Source of the DNA: Pseudomonas putida
GTDB taxonomy: Bacteria > Pseudomonadota > Gammaproteobacteria > Pseudomonadales > Pseudomonadaceae
Reading direction: 5' to 3'
Assembly (NCBI RefSeq): GCF_005080685.1
Contig: NZ_CP039371.1
Location: 1,488,001-1,552,000, forward strand
Length of the DNA stretch: 64,000 bases
Below are positions 18,401 through 26,721 of the stretch, piece by piece (within the stretch, counting starts at the first letter, position 1; every line of letters begins with the position of its first letter). The translations under genes and the position numbers were made by a program. The notes beneath the pieces are model-generated. The model saw only the letters and a program-made list of their open reading frames with translations, searched no databases and had not been told where the DNA came from.

Positions 18401-18891
18401 ACCAGCGCGGTGTCCTGCACGCGGGTGCCGGTGGCGTCGGCGTTGGCGCCGATCAGCAGGTTGACGCCGAGCACGATGCCCTTGAGCTGGAGGGCGATAT
18501 AAGGCAGCACGCCGACCAGGCAGATCAGCGCCACCACCACTGCCAGGCTCTGCGACTTGCCGTAGCGTGCGGCGATGAAGTCGGCGATCGAGGTGATGTT
18601 CTGCTGCTTGCTGATCAGCACCATCTTCTGCAGCACCCAGGGCGCGAAGATCATCAGCAGCACCGGGCCCAGGTAGATGGGCAAGAACGCCCAGAGCTGC
18701 TCGGCGGCCTGGCCGACCGCGCCGAAGAAGGTCCAGCTGGTGCAGTACACCGCCAGCGACAGGCTGTACACCCAGGCACGCAGGCGCGGCGGCAACGGTG
18801 TGCTGCGGCGGTCGCCGTAGAAGGCGATGGCGAACATGATGGCCATATAGGCCAGGGCGACCACGGCGATCAGCCCGCTGGACAACGACAT
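15415..18891 (-). CDS. mxtR: Transporter-fused hybrid sensor kinase (MxtR/CrbS type)
   Basis: 1158 aa. Residues 1 to about 520 form a sodium/solute symporter-like membrane domain of about 13 helices. A PAS domain follows at about 640-750 (NINQGISVVDQNLHLVAWNRRYLELFNYPEG). The histidine kinase has phospho-acceptor His805 in AAVSHDLMQPLNAARLF and an ATPase domain (DRGPGIADDKL, KGLGLGLAI). A C-terminal receiver domain has Asp1088 in LALVDYHLDDGETGTEL. This is the architecture of MxtR/CrbS, which with a separate response regulator (ErdR/CrbR) controls acetate and related carbon metabolism; CbrA lacks the receiver domain. No partner response regulator is adjacent. It is divergent from the GntR gene and converges on rmuC. 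Confidence 0.9.
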   Translation of the reverse strand: MSLSSGLIAVVALAYMAIMFAIAFYGDRRSTPLPPRLRAWVYSLSLAVYCTSWTFFGAVGQAAEQLWAFLPIYLGPVLLMIFAPWVLQKMVLISKQQNITSIADFIAARYGKSQSLAVVVALICLVGVLPYIALQLKGIVLGVNLLIGANADATGTRVQDTALVVSLVLALFAIVFGTRSLDVTEHHRGMVLAIAFESLIKLLAFLAVGVFIVFNLYDGFDDLFSQARQAVQLDSYWQETINWPSMVVQTAVAMMAIICLPRQFHVTVVENIEPQDMRLARWVFPAYLVLAALFVVPIALAGQMLLPGTVISDSFVISLPLAEAHPSLALLAFIGGASAATGMVIVEAVALSTMVSNDMLLPWLLRRNNAERPFEAFRHWMLSVRRVTIVVILLLAYVSYRLLGSTASLATIGQIAFAAVTQLTPAMLGALYWKQANRRGVFAGLAAGIFLWFYTLVLPITAHSLGWSLELFPGLAWLHGNPLNLPITPLTQGVVLSLAGNFTLFAWVSILSRTRVSEHWQAGRFIGQQTTRPNSKPLLAVQIDDLLKLAARFVGEERARQSFIRFAYRQGKGFNPNQNADGDWIEHTERLLAGVLGTSSTRAVVKAAIEGRDMQLEDVVRIADEASEVLQFNRALLQGAIENINQGISVVDQNLHLVAWNRRYLELFNYPEGLISVGRPIADIIRYNAERGLCGPGEAQVHVARRLHWMRQGRAHSSERLFPNGRVIELIGNPMPGGGFVMSFTDITPFREAEQALREANESLEQRVAERTHELSQLNQALSEAKSQAEAVSQSKSRFLAAVSHDLMQPLNAARLFSAALSQQAEGAMNEEAQQLVQHMDSSLRSAEELISDLLDISRLENGKVTPDAKPFALSELFDTLGAEFKLLAAEKGLEFRLRGSRLRIDSDMKLLRRVLQNFLTNALRYGKGPILLGVRRQGERLWLEVWDRGPGIADDKLQVIFQEFKRLDSHQTRAEKGLGLGLAIADGLCRVLGHPLEVRSWPGRGTVFRVSVPVAKQPAPAPVAVVEQTGQPLSGLQVLCVDNEDSILIGMNSLLSRWGCQVWTARNREECEALLAKGMRPHLALVDYHLDDGETGTELMGWLRARLGEPVPGVVISADGRNETISSVHAAGLDYLAKPVKPAALRALLNRHLSLAQ

Positions 18892-19025
18892 GAAAACTCC
18901 GGAGCAAGAAAGATAACGCGGTCCCGATCAATCAGTCTGGCACGCGAGCGGCGGTTCGTCAGCGGCGACGTTGGTCGCAGTGGCAGGTCGTCGCAGGCTG
19001 CATTGTCGTGCGACCAGCGGAGGAT

Positions 19026-19055
19026 TGACAGCTCCTGCGCCCACGGGGAATACTC
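19026..19055 (+). promoter_or_regulatory. Candidate sigma-70 promoter of the GntR gene
   Basis: TTGACA at 19026-19031, an 18-bp spacer, then AATACT at 19050-19055. It points toward the GntR gene at 19107. Only two hexamers support it. Confidence 0.5.
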
Positions 19056-19067
19056 TGCGCAGAATTC

Positions 19068-19083
19068 ATATAGATGTTTATAT
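19068..19083. promoter_or_regulatory. AT-rich inverted repeat, possible GntR operator
   Basis: ATATAGATGTTTATAT, arms ATATA/TATAT, located at the expected transcription start of the GntR gene. A position just downstream of a promoter fits autorepression, but no consensus can be tested here. Confidence 0.4.
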
Positions 19084-19106
19084 AACAAGACGAGAGCGAG
19101 ACCCCC

Positions 19107-19838
19107 ATGCACCCATTGTCCGGTGATGCTCGACTGCCCCGCTATCAACAGCTGCGCGACCACCTGGTCGAACAGATCGCCAACAACCGCTGGCGCCCGG
19201 GCGAGGCGATTCCGACCGAAGCCGCGCTAGCCAGCGAGTTCGACATGTCTGTCGGCACCGTACGCAAGGCGGTCGACGCCCTGGTGGCCGAGGGCGTGCT
19301 GGAGCGCCAGCAGGGCCGTGGCACTTTCATCCGCCGCCCGCAGTTCCAGTCCTCGCTGTTTCGCTTCTTCCGCTTCGAGGCCGCCGATGGCCAGCGGGTG
19401 ATGCCGCAGAGCCGCATTCTCTCGATCGAGCCGGTGCAGGCGCCTTCGGCGGTCGCCCAGGCGCTCGGGTTGCCCGCCGAGGCCGAGGTGATCCGCATCG
19501 TGCGGACCCGTCTGCTCGGCGCGCAGCCGGTGCTGGCCGAGGAAATCTGGCTGCCACGCCAGACCTTCCAGCCCCTGCTGGACGTCGACCTCGACCGCGA
19601 GGGCCCGCTGCTCTATCCGATCTACGAAGCCTTGTGCGGCCAGGTGGTCGCCTATGCCGAGGAGACCCTGACCGCCGAAGCGGTCGACGCGGTGCATGGC
19701 CGCCTGTTGCAACTGCCGGCCGACAGCCCGGTGGTGGTGATCGAGCGACTGGCCCGTGACTACGCCGGCAAGCCTCTGGAATGGCGCCGCTCGCGCGGCC
19801 ATGCGCAGCACTTCCGCTACCGCATCGACATTCGCTGA
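19107..19838 (+). CDS. GntR-family regulator, HutC subfamily
   Basis: 243 aa. The GntR winged helix reads PRYQQLRDHLVEQIANNRWRPGEAIPTEAALASEFDMSVGTVRKAVDALVAEGVLERQQGRGTFI. The UTRA-type effector domain follows (AQALGLPAEAEVIRIVRTRLLGAQPVLAEEIWLP). It stands upstream of, and co-directional with, a transporter and an amidohydrolase, so it probably controls their expression in response to the transported compound. Confidence 0.92.
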   Translation: MHPLSGDARLPRYQQLRDHLVEQIANNRWRPGEAIPTEAALASEFDMSVGTVRKAVDALVAEGVLERQQGRGTFIRRPQFQSSLFRFFRFEAADGQRVMPQSRILSIEPVQAPSAVAQALGLPAEAEVIRIVRTRLLGAQPVLAEEIWLPRQTFQPLLDVDLDREGPLLYPIYEALCGQVVAYAEETLTAEAVDAVHGRLLQLPADSPVVVIERLARDYAGKPLEWRRSRGHAQHFRYRIDIR

Positions 19839-19970
19839 ACCGGCTGTTTCGCCCTGTTGCCCGCCTGCGCCGTTCTGCCACGGCGCAGCGGTTTTGCCTG
19901 CCCGGTCGCAAGCAAGCCAAGAGCTTCGGCCTGCCCGACCGTTACACACACGACTAGAAGGATAACAACC

Positions 19971-21245
19971 ATGTTCAGCTGGTATCGCCAGATCACTTCC
20001 CGGGAGCGCAAGACGTTCTGGGCCTGTTTCGGTGGCTGGTCGCTCGATGCGCTGGAAGTGCAGATGTTCGGCCTGGCCATTCCGGCCCTGATTGCCGCGT
20101 TTTCCCTGACCAAGGGCGACGCCGGTCTGATCAGTGGCGTGACCCTGATCACCTCGGCCATCGGTGGCTGGCTGGGTGGCACGCTGTCCGACCGCTACGG
20201 CCGGGTGCGCACGTTGCAGTGGATGATCCTCTGGTTCTCCTGCTTCACCTTCCTCTCGGCGTTCGTCACCGGCTTCTATCCGCTGCTGTTCGTCAAGGCC
20301 ATGCAGGGCTTCGGTATCGGTGGTGAGTGGGCGGCCGGCGCGGTGCTGATGGCCGAGACCATCAACCCGAAATTCCGCGGCAAGGTCATGGGCACGGTGC
20401 AAAGCGCCTGGGCCGTGGGCTGGGGCCTGGCGGTCGGGCTGTTCGCGCTGATCTACTCGTTGGTGCCGCAGGAATTCGCCTGGCGCGTGATGTTCTTCGT
20501 CGGCCTGCTGCCGTCGCTGCTGATCATCTGGGTGCGGCGCAACGTGCCTGAGCCGGACAGCTTCCAGCGCCTGCAGAAGGAAAAGGCCATCCCCGGCAGC
20601 TTCTTCAAGTCGATGGCCGGCATCTTCCGCCCCGAACTTTTGCGCGTGACCCTGCTTGGCGGCCTGCTGGGCCTCGGTGCCCATGGCGGCTACCACGCGG
20701 TCATGACGTGGCTGCCGACCTTCCTCAAGACCGAGCGCAACCTGTCGGTGCTGAACTCCGGCGGCTACCTGGCGGTGATCATCTTCGCCTTCTGGTGCGG
20801 TTGCGTGGTCAGTGGCCTGCTGATCGATCGCATCGGCCGGCGCAAGAACATCCTGTTGTTCGCCCTGTGCTGCGTGCTCACCGTGCAGGCTTACGTGTTC
20901 TTCCCGCTGAGCAACACCCAGATGCTGTTCCTCGGCTTCCCGCTCGGCTTCTTCGCCGCCGGTATCCCGGCCAGCCTCGGTTCGTTCTTCAACGAACTGT
21001 ACCCGGCCGACGTGCGCGGCGCCGGGGTGGGCTTCTGCTACAACTTTGGCCGTGTGCTGTCGGCGGTGTTCCCGTTCCTGGTCGGCCACATGAGCGAATC
21101 GATGTCGCTGGGTAGCGCCATCGGTATCGATGCCGGTATCGCCTATGGCGTGGCCATGATCGCGGCGTTGTGCCTGCCGGAAACCCGCGGTCGCAGCCTC
21201 GAAACCAGCCCGGCGCCGCAAGCGAGCGGTGTGCTGGCCAAGTAA
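19971..21245 (+). CDS. MFS transporter, sialate:H+ symporter (SHS) type
   Basis: 424 aa inner-membrane secondary transporter. It starts MFSWYRQITSRERKTFWACF and includes GGWSLDALEVQMFGLAIPAL, TLSDRYGRVRTLQWMILWF and GFGIGGEWAAGAVLMAE, features shared by SHS-like carboxylate transporters. ATG 19971 has AAGGA eight bases upstream. Its position between a GntR regulator and an amidohydrolase suggests uptake of a carboxylate or lactone that the hydrolase then opens; the compound is unknown. Confidence 0.88.
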   Translation: MFSWYRQITSRERKTFWACFGGWSLDALEVQMFGLAIPALIAAFSLTKGDAGLISGVTLITSAIGGWLGGTLSDRYGRVRTLQWMILWFSCFTFLSAFVTGFYPLLFVKAMQGFGIGGEWAAGAVLMAETINPKFRGKVMGTVQSAWAVGWGLAVGLFALIYSLVPQEFAWRVMFFVGLLPSLLIIWVRRNVPEPDSFQRLQKEKAIPGSFFKSMAGIFRPELLRVTLLGGLLGLGAHGGYHAVMTWLPTFLKTERNLSVLNSGGYLAVIIFAFWCGCVVSGLLIDRIGRRKNILLFALCCVLTVQAYVFFPLSNTQMLFLGFPLGFFAAGIPASLGSFFNELYPADVRGAGVGFCYNFGRVLSAVFPFLVGHMSESMSLGSAIGIDAGIAYGVAMIAALCLPETRGRSLETSPAPQASGVLAK

Positions 21246-21272
21246 CCTACTTTTCGTTCCCCTGATGCTTCG

Positions 21273-22115
21273 ATGAGAACCATGCCCGACGTTCCTGCTT
21301 CACCCCTGACCGCCATCGACAGCCACGCCCACGTGTTCAGCCGTGGGCTGAACCTGGCCAGCGAACGGCGCTACGCGCCGACCTACGACGCGCCGCTGGG
21401 CGATTACCTGGGCCAGCTACAGGCCCATGGTTTCAGCCATGGCGTTCTGGTCCAGCCCAGCTTCCTGGGCACCGACAACCGCTACTTGCTCAGCGCCCTG
21501 CAGACCGTGCCGGGTCAGTTGCGTGGGGTGGTGATGGTGGACCGCGACGTCGAGCGTGAAACCCTCGACGAGATGACTCGCCTGGGGGTCAGGGGCGTGC
21601 GCCTGAACCTCATGGGCCAGGCGCTGCCTGATCTCACCAGCGCCGCCTGGCGGCCTTTTCTGGAGCGTATCGGCGAGCAGGGCTGGCATCTGGAGTTGCA
21701 TCGCCAGGTGGTGGATATTCCGCACCTGGTACGCGCACTGGAGCCGTATGACCTGGACATCGTGATCGACCATTTCGGCCGTCCCGATGCGCGCCTGGGG
21801 CTGGGCCAGCCGGGTTTCCCCGACTTGCTGACCTTGGGTGGCAAGGGCAGGGTGTGGGTGAAGGTCTCCGGGTGCTATCGCCTGGGCGGCACGCCGGAGC
21901 AGAACCTGGCGTTCGCACGCAAGGCGCTGGGCGCGCTGGAAGTGCACTATGGTGCCGAACGGCTGATGTGGGGGAGCGACTGGCCGCACACGCAGCATGA
22001 GGCGGCGGTGAGCTTTGCCACGGTGCTCGAGCAGTTCGAAGCCTTGGGATGCTCGGCGCAATTGCGCCGGGCGCTGTTGGTGGAGACTGCGCGGGATCTG
22101 TTCGGCTTCAAATGA
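21273..22115 (+). CDS. Amidohydrolase family 2 (TIM-barrel metal-dependent hydrolase)
   Basis: 280 aa. The metal-binding motif DSHAHVF is near residue 16, then HLELHRQVVD and DIVIDHFGRPD supply further histidines, and MWGSDWPHT carries the conserved Asp. This is the pattern of PF04909 hydrolases such as lactonases and 2-pyrone-4,6-dicarboxylate hydrolases. The preceding transporter and GntR regulator make a three-gene catabolic unit. The start may be ATG 21273 or ATG 21282 (MPDVPASPLTAID). Confidence 0.88.
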   Translation: MRTMPDVPASPLTAIDSHAHVFSRGLNLASERRYAPTYDAPLGDYLGQLQAHGFSHGVLVQPSFLGTDNRYLLSALQTVPGQLRGVVMVDRDVERETLDEMTRLGVRGVRLNLMGQALPDLTSAAWRPFLERIGEQGWHLELHRQVVDIPHLVRALEPYDLDIVIDHFGRPDARLGLGQPGFPDLLTLGGKGRVWVKVSGCYRLGGTPEQNLAFARKALGALEVHYGAERLMWGSDWPHTQHEAAVSFATVLEQFEALGCSAQLRRALLVETARDLFGFK

Positions 22116-22146
22116 TGTAGGGCCTGTACAGCCTGAGCATCTTTGA

Positions 22147-22174
22147 GGGATGCCCCACGATCATGGGGCATCCC
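22147..22174. terminator. Bidirectional terminator hairpin
   Basis: An 11-bp perfect stem GGGATGCCCCA / TGGGGCATCCC with a 6-nt loop, between the convergent amidohydrolase and chemoreceptor genes. The U-tract is poor. Confidence 0.7.
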
Positions 22175-22180
22175 TCCCGA

Positions 22181-24100
22181 TCAGAACCGGAACCGGCTGA
22201 TCATCTGCTGCAACTGCCCACCCAACCGCGCCAGCTCCACGCTGGACGCCGATGTCTGATGGCTGGCCTCGGCCGTCTGTTCGGAAATGTCCCGCACCGT
22301 CACCACGCTCCGGCTGATTTCCTCGGCCACCGCGCTCTGCTGCTCCGATGCCGCGGCAATCTGCTGGTTCATCGACTGGATCGCCGACACCCGCTGGGTG
22401 ATGCCCTCCAGCGCCACTCCGGCTTCACGCACCAGCGCCACGCTGCTCTCGGTCAGGCTCTGGCTTTCTTCCATCAGCTCGCTCACCGACAACGTGCCTT
22501 GCTCCAGGCTGCCGATGGCCGACTCGATTTCCAGGGTCGAGGCCTGGGTGCGTTGGGCCAGGCTGCGCACTTCGTCGGCCACCACGGCGAAACCACGGCC
22601 CGCCTCGCCAGCTCGGGCTGCCTCGATGGCAGCGTTGAGCGCCAGCAGGTTGGTCTGCTCGGCCACCGCCTTGATCACGTCCATGACCTTGCCGATGCGC
22701 TGGCTCTCGCTGCGCAGGGCGCCCATGGCTTCGCTGGTGGCATCGACCTGGTTGGCCAGGCGGCCGATCTGCGCGACGGCGCGGGTGACCACGCTGTCGC
22801 CTTCGCGGGCTTCCTCGTCGGTAGCGCTGGCAGCCTCGGAGGCTTCGCCGGCATTGCGCGCCACTTCGTGCACGGTCGCGGCCATTTCCTGCATCGCGGT
22901 GGCCACCTGGTCGGTCTCGACCTTCTGGTTGTTGGCGCCGGCGCTGGTCTGCTCGGTGATCGCCGACAGTTCCTCGGTGGCGCTGGCGATCTGCGAGATG
23001 CCGTCGCGCACCTGGGCGATCAGCTCGCGCAGGTTGCAGGTCATGCCCTGCAGGGCATTCTGCAGTTGGCCCACCTCGTCGCGACGGCGGGTGGCCGGTT
23101 GCTCGCCGAGGTTGCCGCTGGCCACCTGTTCCATGGCGTCGAGCACGCGGCGCAGTGGCTGGCTGATCTGGCGGGCGATCAGTACTGCGGCCAAGGCACC
23201 GATCAACAGCGCAAGGACGGTGGTGACGATCTGCAGGACCCGGGCGAAGTGGCTGTCCTCGTTCACTGCCAGCACCTGGGAATCGAGCAGTTGGCCGATC
23301 AGGGCGTTGAGGGTATCGACATCCTTGCCCATGGCGTTGCGGTAGTCGACCAGCTTGCTCACCTCACCGCGGAAGGCCTCGACCGCCTCGGCATAGGCCC
23401 GTACCTGTTGCTCGAGTTGTCCGAACTCCTGGGCGAAGCTGCCGTTGAAACGCGCCACCAGGCCTGGCAGTTCGTTCACCGTGGTGGCGATCTGCGTGTT
23501 CATCAGCTTTTCGGTGTCGGCGTTGGTGTTACCGGTGTAGCCACGCACGTGGTAGCGCAACAGGATCAGGTTCTCGCGAATCTGGTTGATCGCCTCGATA
23601 CGCGTGAAGCGCTGCTCGGCATCGGGCAGGGCTCGTACCTGCTTGCGGATGTGCTCGATGCTGGCAAACGAGTCAGTGGCCAGCACGCCCATCTGCTTTT
23701 GCGCCGCACGCATCGCCTGGTAAGACTGGAAGCTCAGCGCCTGGTTGCTGGCGTAGGCCTGCAGGGTCTGGTCGGCTTGGTTCAGCAGCGCCCGGTTTTG
23801 CGGCTTGACCAAGGTCTGTCGCAGTTTGTCGAGCGGCGCCTTGAACGCATCCAGGGCCGCTTGCAAGGCCTTGCCCTCGGCTTCGTCGCCGTTGGCCATG
23901 GCATGGCGCAAACGCGCCACGCGCAGGTCGCCAAGGGCATCGTTGAGTCCGGACACATCGCTGACCACTTCGCTGCGACGCACCAGGTTGCCCAGGCCAT
24001 CCCAGCTGATCAGCGACTGGATCAGGGTCAGGGCCAACACCAGGCCGAAACCGAGGAAGAGTTTGTTGGCGATTTTCAGGTCGCCGAACCAGGTAAACAT
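22181..24100 (-). CDS. Methyl-accepting chemotaxis protein
   Basis: 639 aa. TM1 is at about residues 12-30 ([18 protein letters not shown]). A helical periplasmic sensor of about 260 residues follows, long enough for the helical bimodular (HBM) type found in Pseudomonas chemoreceptors. TM2 is near residue 300 ([18 protein letters not shown]). Then come a HAMP domain ([22 protein letters not shown]) and the cytoplasmic signalling domain with the hairpin tip [32 protein letters not shown]. No C-terminal CheR-tethering pentapeptide. The ligand is not known. AAGGAG precedes the start. Confidence 0.93.
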   Translation of the reverse strand: MFTWFGDLKIANKLFLGFGLVLALTLIQSLISWDGLGNLVRRSEVVSDVSGLNDALGDLRVARLRHAMANGDEAEGKALQAALDAFKAPLDKLRQTLVKPQNRALLNQADQTLQAYASNQALSFQSYQAMRAAQKQMGVLATDSFASIEHIRKQVRALPDAEQRFTRIEAINQIRENLILLRYHVRGYTGNTNADTEKLMNTQIATTVNELPGLVARFNGSFAQEFGQLEQQVRAYAEAVEAFRGEVSKLVDYRNAMGKDVDTLNALIGQLLDSQVLAVNEDSHFARVLQIVTTVLALLIGALAAVLIARQISQPLRRVLDAMEQVASGNLGEQPATRRRDEVGQLQNALQGMTCNLRELIAQVRDGISQIASATEELSAITEQTSAGANNQKVETDQVATAMQEMAATVHEVARNAGEASEAASATDEEAREGDSVVTRAVAQIGRLANQVDATSEAMGALRSESQRIGKVMDVIKAVAEQTNLLALNAAIEAARAGEAGRGFAVVADEVRSLAQRTQASTLEIESAIGSLEQGTLSVSELMEESQSLTESSVALVREAGVALEGITQRVSAIQSMNQQIAAASEQQSAVAEEISRSVVTVRDISEQTAEASHQTSASSVELARLGGQLQQMISRFRF

Positions 24101-24158
24101 GCTGCTGAGCTCCTTTTCTTATGCGTTGGAGGAGACCGGAGGTCCGTTCCTTTTTCAG

Positions 24159-24174
24159 ATATAGTCATCTATAT
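24159..24174. promoter_or_regulatory. 16-bp palindrome upstream of chemoreceptor gene
   Basis: ATATAG-TCAT-CTATAT, perfect 6-bp arms, about 60 bp before the chemoreceptor start. It is a possible operator. Confidence 0.35.
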
Positions 24175-24366
24175 GAATCATCGGCAGATGTAACAAATTC
24201 TGAACAAAGATTTCAATGAAAAATGATGTCTTCGTGATATCAATTGCTGGGGCGTATCCCTGAACAACCTGCGGCGGGTTGCCAGCGACGGCATTGCCAT
24301 GCAGATTTGTGGCTTGTGGCGGCCGGCGAGCCTCCAACTAGAACAAAGGCCCAGGGAAGAAGATTG

Positions 24367-26244
24367 ATGAGTCAAACCTCGCAATTCACATTGCTCGGCA
24401 AGCGGCGATTCCTGCCGTTTTTCATCACCCAGGCGCTGGGCGCCTTCAACGACAACCTGTTCAAGCAGTCACTGATCCTCGCCATCCTGTTCAAGCTCGG
24501 CTTCAGCGAAGGCGCCAGTGCCATGTGGGTGAACCTCTGCGCGCTGCTGTTCATCCTGCCGTTTTTCCTGTTCTCGGCACTGGGCGGGCAGTTCGGCGAA
24601 AAGTTCGCCAAGGACGCGCTGATCCGCATCATCAAACTGGCCGAAATCGTCATCATGGCCATCGGTGCGCTGGGGTTCGTCACCCATCACCTGACGCTGA
24701 TGCTGATAGCGTTGTTCGGCATGGGCACCCACTCGGCGCTGTTCGGCCCGGTGAAGTACTCGATCCTGCCCCAGGCACTACGTGAACAGGAGCTGGTGGG
24801 CGGCAACGGCCTGGTGGAAATGGGCACCTTCCTGGCGATTCTTGCCGGGACCATCGGCGCCGGGGTGATGATGTCGGCCGACAGTTACGCCACGGTGGTG
24901 GCGGGCGGGGTGGTCGGCACTGCGGTGCTGGGCTACCTGGCCAGCCGCTGGATCCCCCGCGCCGCCGCGGCCTCGCCGCAGATGGTGCTGGACTGGAACA
25001 TCTTCAAGCAGTCCTGGGCGATCCTGCGCATGGGCCTGGGGCAGACGCCGGCGGTGTCGCGTTCGATCGTCGGCAACTCGTGGTTCTGGTTCGTCGGCGC
25101 CATCTATCTCACGCAGATTCCGGCCTATGCCAAGGACTGGCTGCACGGCGACAGCACCGCGGTGACCCTGGTGCTGACGCTGTTCTCGGTCGGCATTGCC
25201 CTGGGCTCGCTGTTGTGCGAGCGCCTCAGCGGGCGCAAGGTTGAAATCGGCCTGGTACCGTTCGGCTCGTTCGGCCTGACCCTGTTCGGCCTGCTCTGGT
25301 GGTGGCACTCCGGCGATGTGCCGGTCGCAGCCGCGCCACATGACTGGCTGGCGCTGCTGGGCATGCCGCAGGCGTGGTGGATCCTGGTGTCGATCGTTGG
25401 CCTGGGCGTGTTCGGTGGCTTCTACATCGTGCCGCTGTATGCCTTGATCCAGGCGCGCACTGCCGAAGACGAGCGGGCCCGGGTGATCGCCGCCAACAAC
25501 ATCCTCAATGCGCTGTTCATGGTGGTATCGGCGTTGCTGACCATGGTGCTGCTGGGCTTGGCCGACTTGAGCATCCCGCAGTTGTTCCTGGTGGTGTCGC
25601 TGCTCAATGTGCTGGTCAACGCCTACATCTTCAGGATCGTGCCCGAGTTCACCATGCGCTTCCTGATCTGGCTGCTGAGCCACTCGATGTACCGCGTGGA
25701 GCACCGCGATCTGGAGCGTATCCCAGACGAAGGCGCGGCGTTGCTGGTGTGCAACCATGTCTCGTTCGTCGATGCACTGTTGCTCGGCGGGGCTATTCGC
25801 CGGCCAATTCGCTTCGTCATGTACTACAAGATCTACAACCTTCCTGTGCTCAACTTCGTCTTCCGTACAGCCGGCGCCATTCCGATCGCCGGGCGTAACG
25901 AAGACCTGGCGACCTACGAGCGGGCGTTCGCTCGCATCGCCGAATACCTCGCGGCAGGGGAACTGGTGTGTATCTTCCCTGAAGGCAAGTTGACCGGCGA
26001 CGGTGAGATCGATGTGTTCAAGGGCGGGGTCAACCGTATTCTCGAGGAAACCCCGGTGCCGGTGATTCCCCTGGCATTGCAGGGGCTGTGGGGTAGCTTC
26101 TTCAGCCGTGACCCGGCAAAGGGCTTCTTCAAGCGCTTGTGGTCGCGGGTGACCATCGTGGCTGGCACCGCCATCCCGGTGGAGGCGGCGCAGCCCGAGG
26201 CGTTACGGGAGCAGGTGAGCCGCTTGCGCGGTGGCCTGCGTTAG
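24367..26244 (+). CDS. MFS transporter fused to PlsC-type acyltransferase
   Basis: 625 aa. Residues 1 to about 420 form a 12-helix major facilitator domain starting LGKRRFLPFFITQALGAFNDNLFKQSL, an LplT-like N terminus. Residues 440-625 form a glycerophospholipid acyltransferase domain with the catalytic NHVSFVD (H-x4-D) motif and FPEGKLT. The arrangement matches LplT/Aas-like systems that flip lysophospholipids across the inner membrane and re-acylate them, here in one polypeptide without the acyl-ACP synthetase domain. Start ATG 24367 (MSQTSQFTLLGKRRF) follows GGGAAGAAG. Confidence 0.9.
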   Translation: MSQTSQFTLLGKRRFLPFFITQALGAFNDNLFKQSLILAILFKLGFSEGASAMWVNLCALLFILPFFLFSALGGQFGEKFAKDALIRIIKLAEIVIMAIGALGFVTHHLTLMLIALFGMGTHSALFGPVKYSILPQALREQELVGGNGLVEMGTFLAILAGTIGAGVMMSADSYATVVAGGVVGTAVLGYLASRWIPRAAAASPQMVLDWNIFKQSWAILRMGLGQTPAVSRSIVGNSWFWFVGAIYLTQIPAYAKDWLHGDSTAVTLVLTLFSVGIALGSLLCERLSGRKVEIGLVPFGSFGLTLFGLLWWWHSGDVPVAAAPHDWLALLGMPQAWWILVSIVGLGVFGGFYIVPLYALIQARTAEDERARVIAANNILNALFMVVSALLTMVLLGLADLSIPQLFLVVSLLNVLVNAYIFRIVPEFTMRFLIWLLSHSMYRVEHRDLERIPDEGAALLVCNHVSFVDALLLGGAIRRPIRFVMYYKIYNLPVLNFVFRTAGAIPIAGRNEDLATYERAFARIAEYLAAGELVCIFPEGKLTGDGEIDVFKGGVNRILEETPVPVIPLALQGLWGSFFSRDPAKGFFKRLWSRVTIVAGTAIPVEAAQPEALREQVSRLRGGLR

Positions 26245-26285
26245 GTCGGGGGTTACGTTAGGTTCTTCACGGATTGTTGGGAGCT

Positions 26286-26313
26286 TGCTTGGCTTGGCTC
26301 GGCTTGGCTCGGC
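26286..26313 (+). repeat. Short tandem repeat (CTTGG/CTCGG units)
   Basis: Degenerate pentamers (TTGGC/TCGGC) about 30 bp before repeat copy A. The same unit occurs seven times, in inverted orientation, next to copy C at 48443-48477. Confidence 0.8.
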
Positions 26314-26340
26314 ATTGAGATTGGGGCCAGATCCATTTTT

Positions 26341-26593
26341 TGTAGCGGCGCTACTGGCCCCTTCCGCCTTTACGGCGGGCTACTTTGTTCTTGGACAAAG
26401 TAGCGCAAAGCCGCTTGCTCCCACATACGGCCCCTACGCTGCGCTTCGGGGTTCCCTCGCTCCGGCGGCTTGCGGGCCCGCGCGGCCTACGACTTGCTGC
26501 GCAAGTCTACATCTCGCGCCTCCGGCTCCGCCGGAGGGTGCTGCGCACCTGGCCCTCCAGCCGCCTACGCTCGGCCTCCTGAGGTCGCGGGTA
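26341..26593 (+). repeat. 253-bp structured repeat, copy A
   Basis: It begins TGTAGCGGCGCTACTGG and ends CTGAGGTCGCGGGTA. It is matched almost base for base at 46337-46589 and, inverted and split by an IS, at 46741-48415. It is a chain of hairpins: GTAGC/GCTAC, CCGCC/GGCGG, a 10-bp stem at 26379-26404 with loop TCTTGG, GACTTGC/GCAAGTC at 26491-26507, CCTCCGGC/GCCGGAGG at 26519-26537 and GGTGC/GCACC at 26537-26549. Stems vary between copies while pairing is kept. The open frames crossing it are probably a by-product of composition. Confidence 0.9.
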
Positions 26594-26618
26594 GATCAAG
26601 ATCAAGATCAAGATCAAC
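26593..26618 (+). repeat. GATCAA tandem repeat
   Basis: Four GATCAA hexamers directly after repeat copy A. Copy B has the related 12-bp unit GATCAAGAGCCA at the same place. Confidence 0.8.
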
Positions 26619-26721
26619 AGCAAGAGCAGATCAAAAGCGAGAGCAACGGCAGGCGAATCGCTTCGCTCTCGCTCTCGGTCCAGCCCCCACTAATTCGAAA
26701 CAACCTTGTCAGGAGGAAGAC

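Noticed and set aside
22163..24193. Long open frames antisense to the chemoreceptor and other GC-rich genes
   Set aside because: Typical shadow frames produced by GC-rich third positions; the opposite strand encodes clear protein families.
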